From Myrica gale (lineage: Eukaryota; Streptophyta; Magnoliopsida; Fagales; Myricaceae), in NCBI GenBank assembly GCA_963930655.1, contig OZ005617.1, positions 21,254,068 through 21,318,067 on the forward strand: DNA of 64,000 nt, in the 5' to 3' direction. This document shows positions 1 through 11,699 of this stretch, one piece after another (position 1 is the stretch's first letter; the number at the start of each line of letters is the position of its first letter). Position numbers and translations under genes: made by a program. The notes below the pieces were generated by a model. The model did no database searches and was not told the DNA's origin. It was given only the letters and a program-made list of their open reading frames with translations.

Positions 1-513
1 GGAGCTTCTTCGACGAAGAGGGGGTTAGAGACTTAGAGATTTTTCAAGGGGGAGGGGCGGGAAGTCAAAATGGTATTTAACGTTAAATGAATTTTTCCCC
101 TCACTTGTTCGAACCACATTTTTTTCTTGTTCGCATGAGATGATTTGGTCACAAAAATATTTTCGTCACTAAAGATTTATTTAGTGAAGATTTAGAAGTT
201 TTCATCATTAATATGTGTTTGAAAGAGATATTGTCGTTCGAACCATTAAGCAACGATGTGTTCGAACCAGATTTTGCTTGTTCGAACAAGATTCCTTTAG
301 CGACGAAAATATTTTGTTGCTAAAGATTTATTTAGTGACGATTTAGCAATTTTCGTCACTAATACTTGTTCGAACGACATTTTACTTGTTCAAATGAGAT
401 GGATTACTCTTTAGCAACAAACTCCTAATTTCGTCTTTGAAGATGTATTTTTAGCGACAAAATTAGTTTCGCCACTGATAAGTTTACCACTAAAGAGCAA
501 AGTTGTTGTAGTG
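1..513. mobile_element. CACTA (En/Spm-like) transposon terminus, cut by window start
   Basis: The segment ends in TTGTTGTAGTG at 503-513, whose reverse complement CACTACAACAA is the typical CACTA-superfamily terminus. The 100-500 stretch is packed with short subterminal repeats in both orientations: TTCGAAC/GTTCGAA blocks (near 110, 240, 260, 285, 368) and variants of 'tttagcgacgaaaa' and 'cgtcactaaag' (near 165, 300, 350, 450). Such motif arrays are known in this superfamily as transposase-binding regions. The other terminus and any transposase lie outside the window. The superfamily call rests on the terminus plus the subterminal repeats; no coding sequence supports it. Confidence 0.75.
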
Positions 514-1756
514 CTGAGCCTCGACGTATTAATGGAAGCCTGACTTAATTATGGGTCTTGTAAACAAAAAGCACAACTGAAGGTCTTGCAGCTGGTTGAG
601 CCCAAAAGTATGATTACTAATGGGAAAAGAAGGAAGTTTTCCAAAGTTTTGTGAGAGTCTAGAATTTGACATGGTTAGGAGGTTCTGATTATGAGATTAA
701 TGCCAATATTGGCTGTGATGACTACCTTCAACATTTTATACAGAACTTTTGTTATTGAAAACAGTAAAATTAATCAATTAACAATATATGACCACATGAA
801 GAAAAAAATAGTAGTCGGGCAAGTGGCACAGGGCTCTTCACCAAAAACGGATCGAAAAGCTATACGAGAATCTAATCGTATGCAGTACTTGATTGATCAT
901 GAGTACCTCGGCGACGGCTATCGTATAAAATTTTAGGAATAATGATTTTATTGGTATACTCGGCTTCATTACGTGGAACCATAGATGAATAAAAAGATTA
1001 ATTAAAGATACAAGTTAAATCTAAATTAAACAGAAGATGGCTATTGATTATGATAGTTCCCCACAAATTATAGATCTCAAATATCAAAACTTAAAGATTC
1101 TATTACGTCAACCAAATCCTCTCTAATTGACTTTACGATCATGCATGCGCATACTCTCGCAAATAATTTGTCTTAGTGATATGCTTGCTGTACATGTTCA
1201 ATTGAGCTGATTTGGGTTGAGGGTAAGTTTTTGTCCTCTCTGCACGTTATCCTTCTACGACTTATATATGCGGTAGAAGACAAAAGTGCTTTCTTCTCTA
1301 ATTGTCTTTATACAAAACCTTTGCCTCGGATCGATTTATCTGTGGATTACAAATTGCTCTAATTAGTATGGTATCCGCCAGCCATTTTAATTAATCCCTA
1401 CTTTGGTCAAACATACGAACCTGCCCGCAGGATACACAGATGGAATATCATCGACATGGAGCCACGAGTACGTTCCCGAGGGATTATTCACCTGGATGCT
1501 GAAACGAGATATTGGACCCTAGCTAAGAACACAGTTCTCTTGCAAGAATCCTCACCTAGATAGGCGGAGCACTTAATTGCTATCCAGATCAGTACCGTTC
1601 AACTCCTGTATACCTATGTTAGTTTCTACAGTTAGAATGTTAGTTTTATTCCGTGACATGTATGTTGTATAGAAACGGTGTCTTGGAAATGATTGATGAA
1701 GAAAATGCTTTCAGTTGAAAGGATTTAGAAGTGAAGAAATCTGGAAATTATAAAAA
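514..1756. other. Intergenic, no gene recognised
   Basis: AT-rich sequence. The only open frame of note (691-936, 81 aa) resembles no family I know, has no promoter or intron context, and is of a length expected by chance. I see nothing else to annotate. Confidence 0.5.
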
Positions 1757-2768
1757 TGTTAAAAGTGGTTAAGTGCAGTGCTGGTTGGGCTAGCTTGAGG
1801 CGAGCTTGAAGAAGTGACGCTGTAATTTGGAGTTAGCTTGAGGCTCAAGCCCAAACGCGGAGAAATAATAAGTGACGTATCGCATTTGATTACCCAATCA
1901 TTTAAAAGGCACTTTTTGTTCGCTGGACGATGAGACTTCAACGAAAACAGAACAGAAATAGATATGAAACTGAACGAAGGCTTCTTGAAAGAGATTTGTG
2001 AAGCTTGGAGAAGAGGTTGTTCTCGAAGACTTGAAGAATCAAGATTTTCGTTGTCTTCCATCGTGTTTTGTTGAAGAAATCAATCACCACCAACAAAACC
2101 CCACTGTGGTAGTGGGTAAACATCGGAGTTCCGGTATTTGTCGATTGAAGTTCCAATCGTCCTGAAGCAAGTTTGCTTTGATCAAGGTTCATTGAAGTGA
2201 GAGAGAGATTCAAAGGTTTTAATTCTACCACTTGGTTCAGGTTCGAGCGTGTCGTTTGAATTGTTTCTTTCGGGATTTGTTAAGTAGCAAAAGTTTTGTG
2301 GTAAACGACGTCACCAATGTAAGTGTTTCTCTCATTTAGTGGATTGGTTAACCGACGGTGAGCTTGGAGTGGTTTTTCCCTTTTGAATGAGTTCTCTCAA
2401 AGGGTTTTTCACTTCTTAAACAATCTCTTGTGTTTGTGTGATTATTTGCGTTCACTTCATTTTATATTTGCTTGTTAATTGATTAATTAGCATAATATAA
2501 AAAGATTAGATCAAAGTTTTTCTGCACTCCTAATGTTTATGATATTGTCTAGGTGATCTTAAAATTGTTTAAATTGACTAAATATATTGAATTTATGTCA
2601 TTAATAGGGTTATGTGATATTTTCTATATCTAGACAGATTCAATTAAATTCTTTGTCTTGAGAGTTGTATAAGGTTTTCCGCATTAGGTTGAAATAAGTT
2701 ATGCTGAAATTTTTAACTTACTATTCACCCCCTCTAGGTAAGTTTAGGGTCTAAACCGTGTCCCACAG
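1757..2768 (+). mobile_element. Solo LTR or LTR fragment, Copia SIRE/Maximus type (boundaries approximate)
   Basis: Near its 3' end (2717-2740) it carries ACTATTCACCCCCTCTAGGTAAG, close to the CCTATTCACCCCC...CTCTAGGTTAAG stretch at the 3' end of the intact Copia LTRs at 52151 and 61062 read on the minus strand. It also has a 'tttttcccttttgaatgagttctc' type segment (about 2371-2395) like the matching part of that LTR. The sequence begins TGTTAAAAG at 1757 and ends CCCACA at 2768. No primer-binding site follows, so this is a solo or truncated LTR. I found no convincing 5-bp target duplication, so both ends are uncertain. Confidence 0.5.
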
Positions 2769-3905
2769 CCTAGATAGATTATTTTACTTGACCCGTACAA
2801 AATTACTGTACTCGATCACGAGCACAACCTTAAAAAAATAATGATCAACTTGTGAAGTTGTTGTCGACGCAAAGATTAAAAAAAACTAACCCATCCAAAA
2901 TCAGTCCCGCGACGTCGCCTGAAATTCAGCAATTTCCATGTTCAAAATAATTACAACGAGACAAAAATCAAGAGGGAAAAGGAAGGAAAGAACGCCAGAA
3001 AGGAAGAAAGCTGGAAAATAGATAATAGATAATACACTTAGCTTATATACTTAATTAATCTAATTTCAACCCATTATAACAAAAAATAACAAAATAAAAG
3101 AAACAATGTACACTCTCACTTGACGTGATCATATGCAATTCTAATTGTATATGTAGAATTCGAAAAGAATAAATATAATATGTGACCTGTCCTATCGTGT
3201 GAATCTTAAATCAATTAATAATTACATTTAATAACTCGTCCTATGTCATATGTATAATAATTTGTGCTCGTTTGTATCTATTTTGAATCTTAGTATGAAA
3301 ATCCATCATTAAACTTTCATAATATTTTATTATACAAGAAAACCTTTAATTCGAAGTATCATTCTCAAATCAAATACTAAGTTTTTGTCCTATTAACGTA
3401 TCTTAATCTTACATTATGATTTTCCTAATTAAAACCTGTAATATCTTGTAAAAAATTGTAACAGTGCTAAGGGCTATAGCTGTCAAATCCGAGGAGTAAA
3501 AGTACGGGTAGATTTAACACAGAATATTACATGAAGTTCAGGCGATCACATCGTGAAATGAACTGAAAAATGATGCACTTCGTACCTGAAAGTCTGAAAC
3601 CCGATATATGCTTAATAATGCTTTTAACTCCTTGGATTCAGCTAAACGTCAAACTTCCCTCGTGTATGCTAGCAAACTATAAGGTGGACAAAAAAAATGT
3701 AACCTCATGCCTTGCTGTTTCGTCAGAAGTATTGCTCAAAACTGTGCAAAGTCATGCTCATGGACACTTTAACACAATCAAGGACTGGTTTTTGTTCTTC
3801 CGACGTTTGTGGTTTTTTTCGGTTTGTGTTGTAACCAAGTTCTTGAGGTTGGTTTGATCTCGACTTTTGTTGCCGTTACCCGATCTTTTAATCTACTGAT
3901 TGTAG
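2769..3905. other. Intergenic, nothing recognised
   Basis: AT-rich spacer between two solo LTRs. A 95-codon frame at 3570-3857 has no recognisable domain and I do not support it as a gene. Confidence 0.5.
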
Positions 3906-4391
3906 TGTTAGAGTAAAATCACAATCAACCAATATGATTGTAAACACAGCGGGATAATATAGCAGGATCTTTACTTCCAGTCATCTTGCTCAGCACTCGA
4001 ACGAAATCTCTGCAGAGTAACTTTATGAATATGAAGTATTTTAGTGAGGCTCTTCCAACCTATGCCTCTGCCTCACAGAGTATATCATAGATGGTATACA
4101 CATGCCTCTATTTATAGGCTACGTCAGGGACCCTCAATCTGTTGTAGATTTTGATTTGTTCATTCCATCAAGGAAACTCAAATCAAAAATCAAATAGCAA
4201 TCTTTATCTAATCGGTTACAATTTGAATTCCAATTTAAATCAGAAATCAATTTGCAATCTTTATCCAATTAGTTCTAAATTTGAATCTGCTACAGATTCC
4301 ATAATCTTATTTAACTGATACCATAATCTTTAAAACTTTAAAAGACTATTTATATATGTCAATTAGGTCACCTTAAGAAAATATTCTAACA
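3906..4391 (-). mobile_element. Solo LTR, probably Copia
   Basis: The 486-bp unit begins TGTTAGAG and ends TTCTAACA, the usual TG...CA structure with short inverted termini. It is flanked by TGTAG (3901-3905) and TGCAG (4392-4396), a 4/5 match consistent with an aged 5-bp target duplication. On the minus strand it contains CCTATAAATAGAGG (about 4106-4119), a good TATA box, which sets the LTR orientation. Inside, 4160-4290 holds a diverged tandem duplication of about 60 bp ('aaatca...caatctttatc'). No internal retrotransposon domain adjoins it, so it is best explained by LTR-LTR recombination. Confidence 0.75.
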
Positions 4392-4872
4392 TGCAGGACT
4401 TTTGGTCTGTTCAAGTTTTTCTACTGGTTCTCTGAGTGTGATTCTGTTTGTAATAGCTGTTATTCTCGGGTTTTAATATATTTATTACTGTTGCTTAGGA
4501 AAAAAAACACAAACAAGACTGGAGGAACGTCCCAGAAGCGGTTCTGTGGAAAACCGAATAGGGAAGAGAAAAACACGATATAATGGAAAACAAACAGCAT
4601 TACCCATTGAAATATGTGAAACTGAAGCGGTTTTGAAATCGAACACCTTCACAGTTGTGCAGAGGCAGTCACGGATTTGGTATTGAAACTCGCAAAGGAC
4701 CAACAACGCTCCAAACCTTCCAATTTAACTTCAGTATATGGAACTCTTTTCTTGGAATGCTTTAATAATTATTCATGTTTTTTTAGCGAAGTTAGTGTTC
4801 TAGCTTGATATGAACCTCATTTTTTTTCTTCCATGTCAGAGAAAATAGTCACGGGTGCTCATAAAATTGAGC

Positions 4873-4880
4873 TATATATA
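4873..4880 (+). promoter_or_regulatory. Candidate TATA box of the HyPRP pseudogene
   Basis: TATATATA lies about 40 bp before the ATG at 4917. That would give a very short leader, so the assignment is tentative. Confidence 0.3.
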
Positions 4881-4916
4881 TGAACTACTTGCAAAAAGCT
4901 TTGAGGACCTAAAGCC

Positions 4917-5609
4917 ATGGGTTCAAAGGTGACAGCCACGTTCTTCATCTTTATGATTTTCATGTTGAACGTGTCGCCACCAATACATGCTTGTGCTCCT
5001 TGTACACAGCCGCATCCACCACACACACCTTCCCACAGTCCAAGCCCCCGCACTATACCACCAACCACGAAACACCCACCGCATCATAGAGGACACCCAA
5101 AAGTATCCCCACCTTCAAAGCCGCCTGTACCTCCGGTAATCGTTCCACCAATTATAACGCCCCCGATTGTTACACCTCCGGTGTATCACCCTCCAGTGAC
5201 AACTCGGCGTCTCGGCCTCCTTCTTCCTACCCACCTTACATTGGCAACCCTCCTTCTGGAGGAGGAGGCGGCGGCGGCGGACGTGGTGGCGGAGGTGTTC
5301 CTGGTCTCAACCCTCCCCCTGCCGCTCAACCAACTTGTCCCATCAATGCACTTAAACTAGGGCTTCGTGTGGATGTGCTTGGTGGTTTGGTGCATGTTGG
5401 GTTAGGGAATCCACTTGAGAATGCATGCTGCCCGGTGCTTCAAGGTCTGCTTGAGCTTGAGGCGGCTGTTTGTCTTTGCACTACCATAAGACTAAAGCTT
5501 CTGAACCTCAACATTTTCATACCCCTGGCTTCATTTGTCCTCCTCTCTGCACTACCTAATAACTTGTGGGATGACCCCTCCTCCTGGTTTCATTTGTCCT
5601 CCTCTCTGA
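4917..5609 (+). pseudogene. Hybrid proline-rich protein (eight-cysteine module), frameshifted pseudogene
   Basis: The frame from ATG 4917 encodes a hydrophobic signal peptide (residues about 1-25, ending near HACAPC) and a Pro-rich stretch (repeats of PPI/PPV). This is the layout of DC2.15/14-kDa-type cell-wall HyPRPs. Near 5185-5220 the coding signal jumps to another frame: a Gly-rich linker, then CPINALKLG...ACCPVLQGL...VCLC, which is the C-terminal 8CM domain. Near 5550 it returns to the first frame for the last part (TCG...PPPGFICPPL) and a TGA at 5607-5609. Cys2 of the module is replaced by Arg (codon CGT 5366-5368). A 26-nt copy of the gene's own 3' end sits at 5524-5549 (original 5583-5608, 25/26 identical) and marks the second break. 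The family assignment is secure; either true decay or sequence errors could explain the frame jumps, but the Cys loss and the duplication favour decay. Confidence 0.85.
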
Positions 5610-5689
5610 GTTGGTTTAATTTTCAATCTGGGTACCGAATTACAAGCTTAACTAATGCTATTTCTCTCTTAACAATAACTCTTTATTTT

Positions 5690-5899
5690 GGGAAAAGATT
5701 CAGTTCAAAGGAGGATGTTCAAAGTTCTTCAAAGGGATGATCCGGATTTAAGACAATACATCAAAGGGCCAAATTTAGCCACTTCATTTAATGAAACATG
5801 AGACAAATACGAATTTTGGCCCTTGAATGTATTGTTTTAAATCCTGACCATCCCTTTGAAGAACTTTGAACATATTCCTTTGAACTGAATCTTCTCCCA
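5690..5899. repeat. Long inverted repeat (foldback), possible MITE or hairpin RNA
   Basis: Left arm about 5690-5775 (ggaaaagattcagttcaaag...catcaaagggccaaa) pairs with right arm about 5815-5899 (ttggcccttgaatgtattg...tttgaactgaatcttctccc). The arms are roughly 85 nt with a few mismatches and a loop of about 40 nt. It starts about 80 bp after the HyPRP pseudogene stop. No coding sequence. I did not identify a clear target duplication. Confidence 0.8.
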
Positions 5900-7947
5900 T
5901 TTATTTTAGCCTAGGCAGGGTATTAGGTGACTTCAATTAGAGTTTATTGAATTTTCTGTGTGCGGTACTTCTGTTATGGAGAGTTACGTCTCATGACTCT
6001 CATCCAATAATATTTGCTTACGACGTCAGGCATAAAAGGAAAGGTATAAGCTCGTCTTGCTTGGAGGATTATGGTTTCGTTCGTCAATGCGTCATGTCTA
6101 ATATGGGACATCAGGAGTACTGATCGTTTTGTAGGACATTCAAGGGGGTCGAGCTGCCTCTGCTACGTCTCACAGTAATTGTCTTCTTACAATCGCTTTT
6201 TGCGTTTGGATATAGCTCATATGAATGGAGTTCTAGGTGTTCTAAAGTTTAGGAGTGGAACTGTTAGTAATTCATGTTCGTGTTCCTCTTGCTAAAACTT
6301 TTTGTTTTTGTTTTTAATTTGATTTCAGGGTATACATCTACTGTACTTGTGTCTTGCTAACTCCAAGTTTCTAATAAATAAGATAGATTATAGCTAAGGG
6401 GATATACTAAGTTTATTTTCGAATTTTTTTAAATTACTGAACTTCTTTTACTTGACTCTCCAACCACATTTAGCGCGCGTATTTAAATTACTGAAAACGG
6501 ACATCTTCGAGTTCAATATTGTTTTTCTTTTTTCTGAAAAAAATTAAAAAATAAAGTCACATCCATGGACCATGCTGTTTGAGCAGTACAACAGAACCCT
6601 AGGTACCCTCTATTCCATTATTGCGAGAATAGGACGTGTCATCATTTGACCTTTAGATTGTTTTGAGCCAATTATCATTACCCTCTATTCCAAGAGTACT
6701 AGACAGTGCCATCATTTGATGTAGAATATCGAGCTTTATTTAATTGTAACTTTGTAAGTATCTTCTCAACTCAATGCAAGGAAGAAGCATATCATTTTCG
6801 AGTAGCTTTTGCTTTGAAGTATTATTCATGAATAACCGTAGCAATTATGACCAATCATCGTGCAGTAACTCAATAATAGATCACTCATATTCATAATAAA
6901 AATGGAAGAATTGTGGGGCTAATTCTTTTAAGAAGAGTTTCACTTTTTTCCTTGTAAGGGGAAAAACAAAGAACATTAGTTAATTTAATTCACTTCTACG
7001 CTAACATATTCCTACAATATTGTCACCCACATTGTTCTCCTTTTTTTTCAACTTCTTTCTGATCCCCAAAGGAATGCACACGTGCATGAGAAGACATTTT
7101 CTACTTCCATGTCGTAAGTAGATGATTTAACTTGATCGTACGTACGTACGTACTACTAAATGATCTCCTAATTATGATCAATTTCTGTAGGAATTACCGC
7201 AGAGACAAATGCTTAATTAAGATCTATCCATGAGGGTTATCAGCTCACACGTCACATGTCCGGTGAAGGAGACGAGAAACTTAGCCAATCTCATGAATCA
7301 TGTACGGTCAATGATGCAAAAGTTCACGAGCCCTACTTTGCGTGTTGTCTTATTCCGTGGATTTTCATTATATACCAACTCAATGTTAATGTTGCAGGCC
7401 TGGTAGTTTCTGTTCAATACCCATATATATATATAGAAGTACACTGATCAAAGTAATTTAATATATATTATTTATTGTTCTGTTTGTTATAATATAATGC
7501 TTGCTGACAAAAACGGTTCACGGAACTGGAACGAGTGTATATATATACTCGGGGGACCATCAATTATGCATCTAACATCAACAATATTTAAGCAGGAAAT
7601 TAAATCAGAAAAAATTTCTTGTTCGATCGTGTTCAAGGATCCCAGTGGATTGAGGATCTATTTTTTGCATTAAAAAAGTAGGCAGGTATATATATGTTTG
7701 TAAGACGTCAAATAAAAGTATACAGATAATTGGGTGTAGCTGCTCTTTCAAAACTAAAATTAATTGCTTTCTTATATCTCCAAACATTTGCCTCCTAAAC
7801 TAATATTAATCTTCAGTAATATTTGCCTCCTAAACTTGTACTCGAGCTGTCTTTCAATGCAGTTATGGTGGATTGAGATCTCTTTTTCGGTGATGATTTT
7901 TACGTTGGAAGGTCTGTAAGATTACTAATAATGCCGCAAGTAGTTAT
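5900..7947. other. Intergenic, no gene recognised
   Basis: AT-rich. A diverged direct repeat of about 45 bp starts 'taccctctattcca' and ends 'catcatttga' (about 6602-6650 and 6679-6720). A short (GTAC)n palindromic run lies at 7139-7153. Open frames here (for example 7256-7447) have no recognisable features. Confidence 0.5.
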
Positions 7948-8164
7948 ACCATGATTAGTGGCGGAACTAGGATTCCAATCGAAAGGGGTCGAACTCCTAA
8001 GAAAAAATGACAATAAATTTTTTTACTACGTAATGCAAAAAAAAAATATTAGAGTTAAAATATCAAAAATTAAGGGCTAAAAATACTAAAAATATTGAAA
8101 TACACGTAACGTACTATTTGCTAATACTGAGAGGTGACAATTGAATCCTACGAGACTGCATATT

Positions 8165-8347
8165 CTAAAAACGTTGTAAAATAGCTTCGTTCTCAATAGT
8201 TTCAAAAATTTCCCTCTCAATGTATACTATCAAACTATCATTTATCCATTCATCTTTTATTTTATTACGCAACTTAGTCTTGATAAATTTCGTCGCAGAG
8301 AACACTCTCTCAACGGTTGCAGTCGCAACTGGTAAAATCAATGTCAA
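8165..8347 (-). pseudogene. hAT transposase C-terminal (dimerisation) fragment
   Basis: The 60-residue frame contains LPVATATVERVFSATKFIKT followed by ...WINDSLIVYIERE, the conserved hAT C-terminal dimerisation motif of the plant transposases often annotated 'zinc finger MYM-type protein 1-like' or TTF-type. Only the last part of the protein remains; the zinc finger and catalytic core are gone. It lies next to the element's 3' terminus, as expected. The same block with the same downstream sequence is seen at 17630-17867. Confidence 0.85.
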
Positions 8348-8828
8348 CTTAATCAGCTGATAAACTAGTATAACACTCTAAAATTTCTTTTGCCCCTTTA
8401 CAACACATACACTATTGATGATTATCTATCTCCAAGCTTACAAGTCTTTCAACGGTTATATTGTCTATTGTAGCAAAACTTTTAAGGAAAACATGATACA
8501 GTGTTATGTGCGATTTCTAAATTATTACATTATCATGTTTCGAAGGGGTAACACTGATTTGCAACATTGGGAAGACAGTGGAAACATCTTTTAGCAAAAA
8601 TAGCACAAGAACATAGTGGAGACGTTTGTGCCCTTGCGTTAGTTTTAAGAACATGATATTTAAATGAACTTTGCTATGAGATGGAAAAGCTATTGATAGA
8701 CAATCAGGATGAGTATTTTTTTTGGGCTCAAACACCCCGATCATTTAGAAGAAGAACAACCTTTAGAATTTTATGCTTATATTTGCTATATTTTTCTCTT
8801 TGTTTATGATATTTAAATTCAAGTGTGA

Positions 8829-9198
<370 letters not shown>

Positions 9199-9319
9199 GC
9201 TTGGGTAGTTGGGGGGGCGGGTTGGGCTTAGCACATATGCAAAAGAAAGAAAGATTTTTCAGGAGATGGGGGGCGGCTGCCCCCCATTGTCCCTGTGTAG
9301 TTCCGCCCCTGACCATGGT

Positions 9320-10970
9320 ATTGTGTCGGTCTGATTTTGTTACCACAATTTTTCTCCACCATAAATGAGGGTATTGAATAAAATTTGGAAGTACCCGTTC
9401 TAGTTGATAAAAAAAAATCTACAACTACAATATGTTGATTTTATGATTGCCAAAAGTGGCATATATTTCCCAACAATTTGTGACATCAACATCTCTTAAT
9501 TTTGGCGTTTCAGACACCTTTCAGGTTCATATTACGTCCTCCAAACCACGCATATATACAAGAAGGTTCCCAAGTTTTGCCTGATTGGAATGATTAATAA
9601 CTTGAATTGGTGAATATCGAGTAAGTTGAAACAAAATAATGGGGCATGGAGTATTCTTTCTTTTCTTCACATGCAGCTACGAATTGTAATGACCATTTTT
9701 TCTTCCTTTTTTCATGTGAGCTGAGGGCCGGTTACATTTTTTTCCCGCCAAATTCTTAGTCACGGGGAGAACAGTTCTTGTCCCAATTGCCACAAACGTT
9801 TTTATCGCAGTTCATCATGATGGCCCATAAATGAAGCAAAAAGAGTCCCACAGTGCCTAAAGCTGGATCAGTATATCTCTAATTCTCTAGTACTCCAAAT
9901 AATAAACGACATATTGGAACATCCATATTGTCGTGTTTCGAATGATCCTACCCTCCACTTTGTGGGCCATATGCTGTAATATTAATGTCGACAACTGCAA
10001 TGATCTGAGCAACTTTAGTGCATGAGCATGCATCTCTAAAGATTTGAATAAAATATTTCTGCAGATGTCACTCGTACTACTTTACCCATGTAATATTGGA
10101 TAAAATTGTGACTAGACGTACATATTCATTAGAAGCCCGATAATGTTGCGATTGAACGTCAGTCAAACTGTCAAACATTAATCTTTTTGGCCATAGACAT
10201 CTGATGTGCGTCGATGCCTAAGCAGTAACAGTTGTGCTGTCCATGCGTGCATGAGATGAAATGCAATGGTGGCCACAATATTCACCAGGGGCATCCTGGG
10301 ATTGGGTGGCAGAGCCTAGAAGTTATTTTCCATTGCTCTCATCGATGAAGCTCTCCACCTATTGAAGGCATGCGTATAAAACAAATTATTGACAATGACG
10401 AGAGACAAGAGTTACCATTTCTAATTTTAACTTGAAGCTCTCAGGAAATTAGTTTTTATACTACCAAAGATAATTAGTACTGTTGCACGTTTAGTAAGAT
10501 TTTCTCTGCCATGGGATCAGTACCTGTTGCACGTTTATCTCCGCGGTTTCACTTCGAAGGATGAGATTTCTCCGAAAGAATGACATACTTTTAAATTGAA
10601 TAGAAAAAAAAGGAAGGGAAAAAAAGCAAGAAGAGGATAGAGAACAAAGGACGATAAATGGTTTTCGTTACTCTTAAAGGCAAACAGGCAAACATCAGTA
10701 AGGAAACTTATTCATAATAATCCCTGAAACCCAAAAAAGCAAAATAACAGGAAAACGAGCTGATTCCCACTTCCATCACACGTACGCTTACAGTAGACTG
10801 TTACAGGTGAAAGAAAGGAGACCAAATTTGCACTTTCTACGCCCACTGGAACCCAGGTGGAAATGATGAATTCCCACTTACATGCACCACACACTTACAA
10901 TAGAAAATTATGATTGAAAACAGAGGAAGCCATAGTATATCATAGTGCGAAAAGAAAGAAATTTGTGTTT
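9320..10970. other. Intergenic, nothing recognised
   Basis: AT-rich spacer between the hAT element and the 3' end of the intact HyPRP gene. The last about 250 bp should include that gene's 3' UTR (minus strand), but I see no clear poly(A) signal. Confidence 0.5.
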
Positions 10971-11498
10971 CTAAGCACACTGGAAACCACGTGGAACGTT
11001 CCTTGAGCAAACATTGAGGAGCAAGCTAAGGGAAAGTGGGATGTTGAGGTTGATGCCCAATATATTAGCCCTAATGGCAGTGCAAAGACAGACAGCGGCC
11101 TCAAGGTCGGCAAGGCCTTGGATGAGAGTGCAGCAAGGAGTTACCGGAGGCGTGCCGATGGTGACGTTAAGTAAACTGCCTAGGAGATCAGCACATATGC
11201 CTAGTTTGAGAGCATCCCTAGGGCATGAAGCCTGGGAAGGGGTGGGGGTGGAAGAGCCTGGTGTTCCACCTGGGGAGGAAGAGCCGGGGGAGGAAGAGCC
11301 GGGAGAGGAAGAGCCGGGGGAGGAAGAGCCGGGAGAGGAAGAGCCGGGGGTGGAAGGGCTGGGAGTGGGCTTTGGCTTCGGCTTCGGCTTTGGTTTGGGC
11401 TTCGGACTGGGGCATGTGCCACATGCAGTGACAAGCGCAAAGAAGAGGATATTGAGTAAGAGGAAGAGGGCGAGCGAGAGAGTTGTTTTGGAAGCCAT
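10971..11498 (-). CDS. Hybrid proline-rich protein with eight-cysteine module (14-kDa PRP/DC2.15 type)
   Basis: Intronless, 175 aa. The open frame extends upstream to 11672, but I place the start at ATG 11496-11498 because it opens a typical signal peptide ([15 protein letters not shown]..., cleavage near residues 24-26) and lies about 90 bp after a TATA box. The mature protein has a Lys-Pro tract ([11 protein letters not shown]), then five GSSSP units encoded by a 15-bp tandem repeat (about 11272-11350). The C-terminal module follows with all eight cysteines in order: C-C-CC-CxC-C-C (SC, GIC, PCC, VCLC, NVC, FQC). HyPRPs are secreted proteins of the wall/plasma-membrane interface with lipid-transfer-like folds; the exact role of this one cannot be told. 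It lies 5.4 kb from, and opposite in orientation to, the broken HyPRP at 4917. Confidence 0.92.
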   Translation of the reverse strand: MASKTTLSLALFLLLNILFFALVTACGTCPSPKPKPKPKPKPKPTPSPSTPGSSSPGSSSPGSSSPGSSSPGSSSPGGTPGSSTPTPSQASCPRDALKLGICADLLGSLLNVTIGTPPVTPCCTLIQGLADLEAAVCLCTAIRANILGINLNIPLSLSLLLNVCSRNVPRGFQCA

Positions 11499-11583
11499 CT
11501 CCCAAACCCTAGAGGGAATAGTAGATGCTAGAAAAGTTAAGAAGTTCTGTAAGGTTATAGAGGACTTGAAGTGATGGAGAGGG

Positions 11584-11591
11584 TTTTTATA
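11584..11591 (-). promoter_or_regulatory. TATA box of the HyPRP gene
   Basis: On the minus strand the sequence reads CTATAAAAAC, ending about 86 bp before the chosen ATG at 11498. The spacing supports transcription starting downstream of the in-frame ATG at 11672, and hence the downstream start codon. Confidence 0.7.
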
Positions 11592-11699
11592 GTCCTCGAG
11601 GAGAGGGCGAGTGTTTGATTCGATGTTATCAGAAAATAACTGATTCATCATAAAATAAGCACAAACACCCATGTGTCATCTTGGTATTTTAGCTGGCAA

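Noticed and set aside
11014-11574. 186-codon plus-strand frame over the HyPRP gene
   Set aside because: It is the antisense shadow of the HyPRP repeats (GEEEP reading of GSSSP codons).
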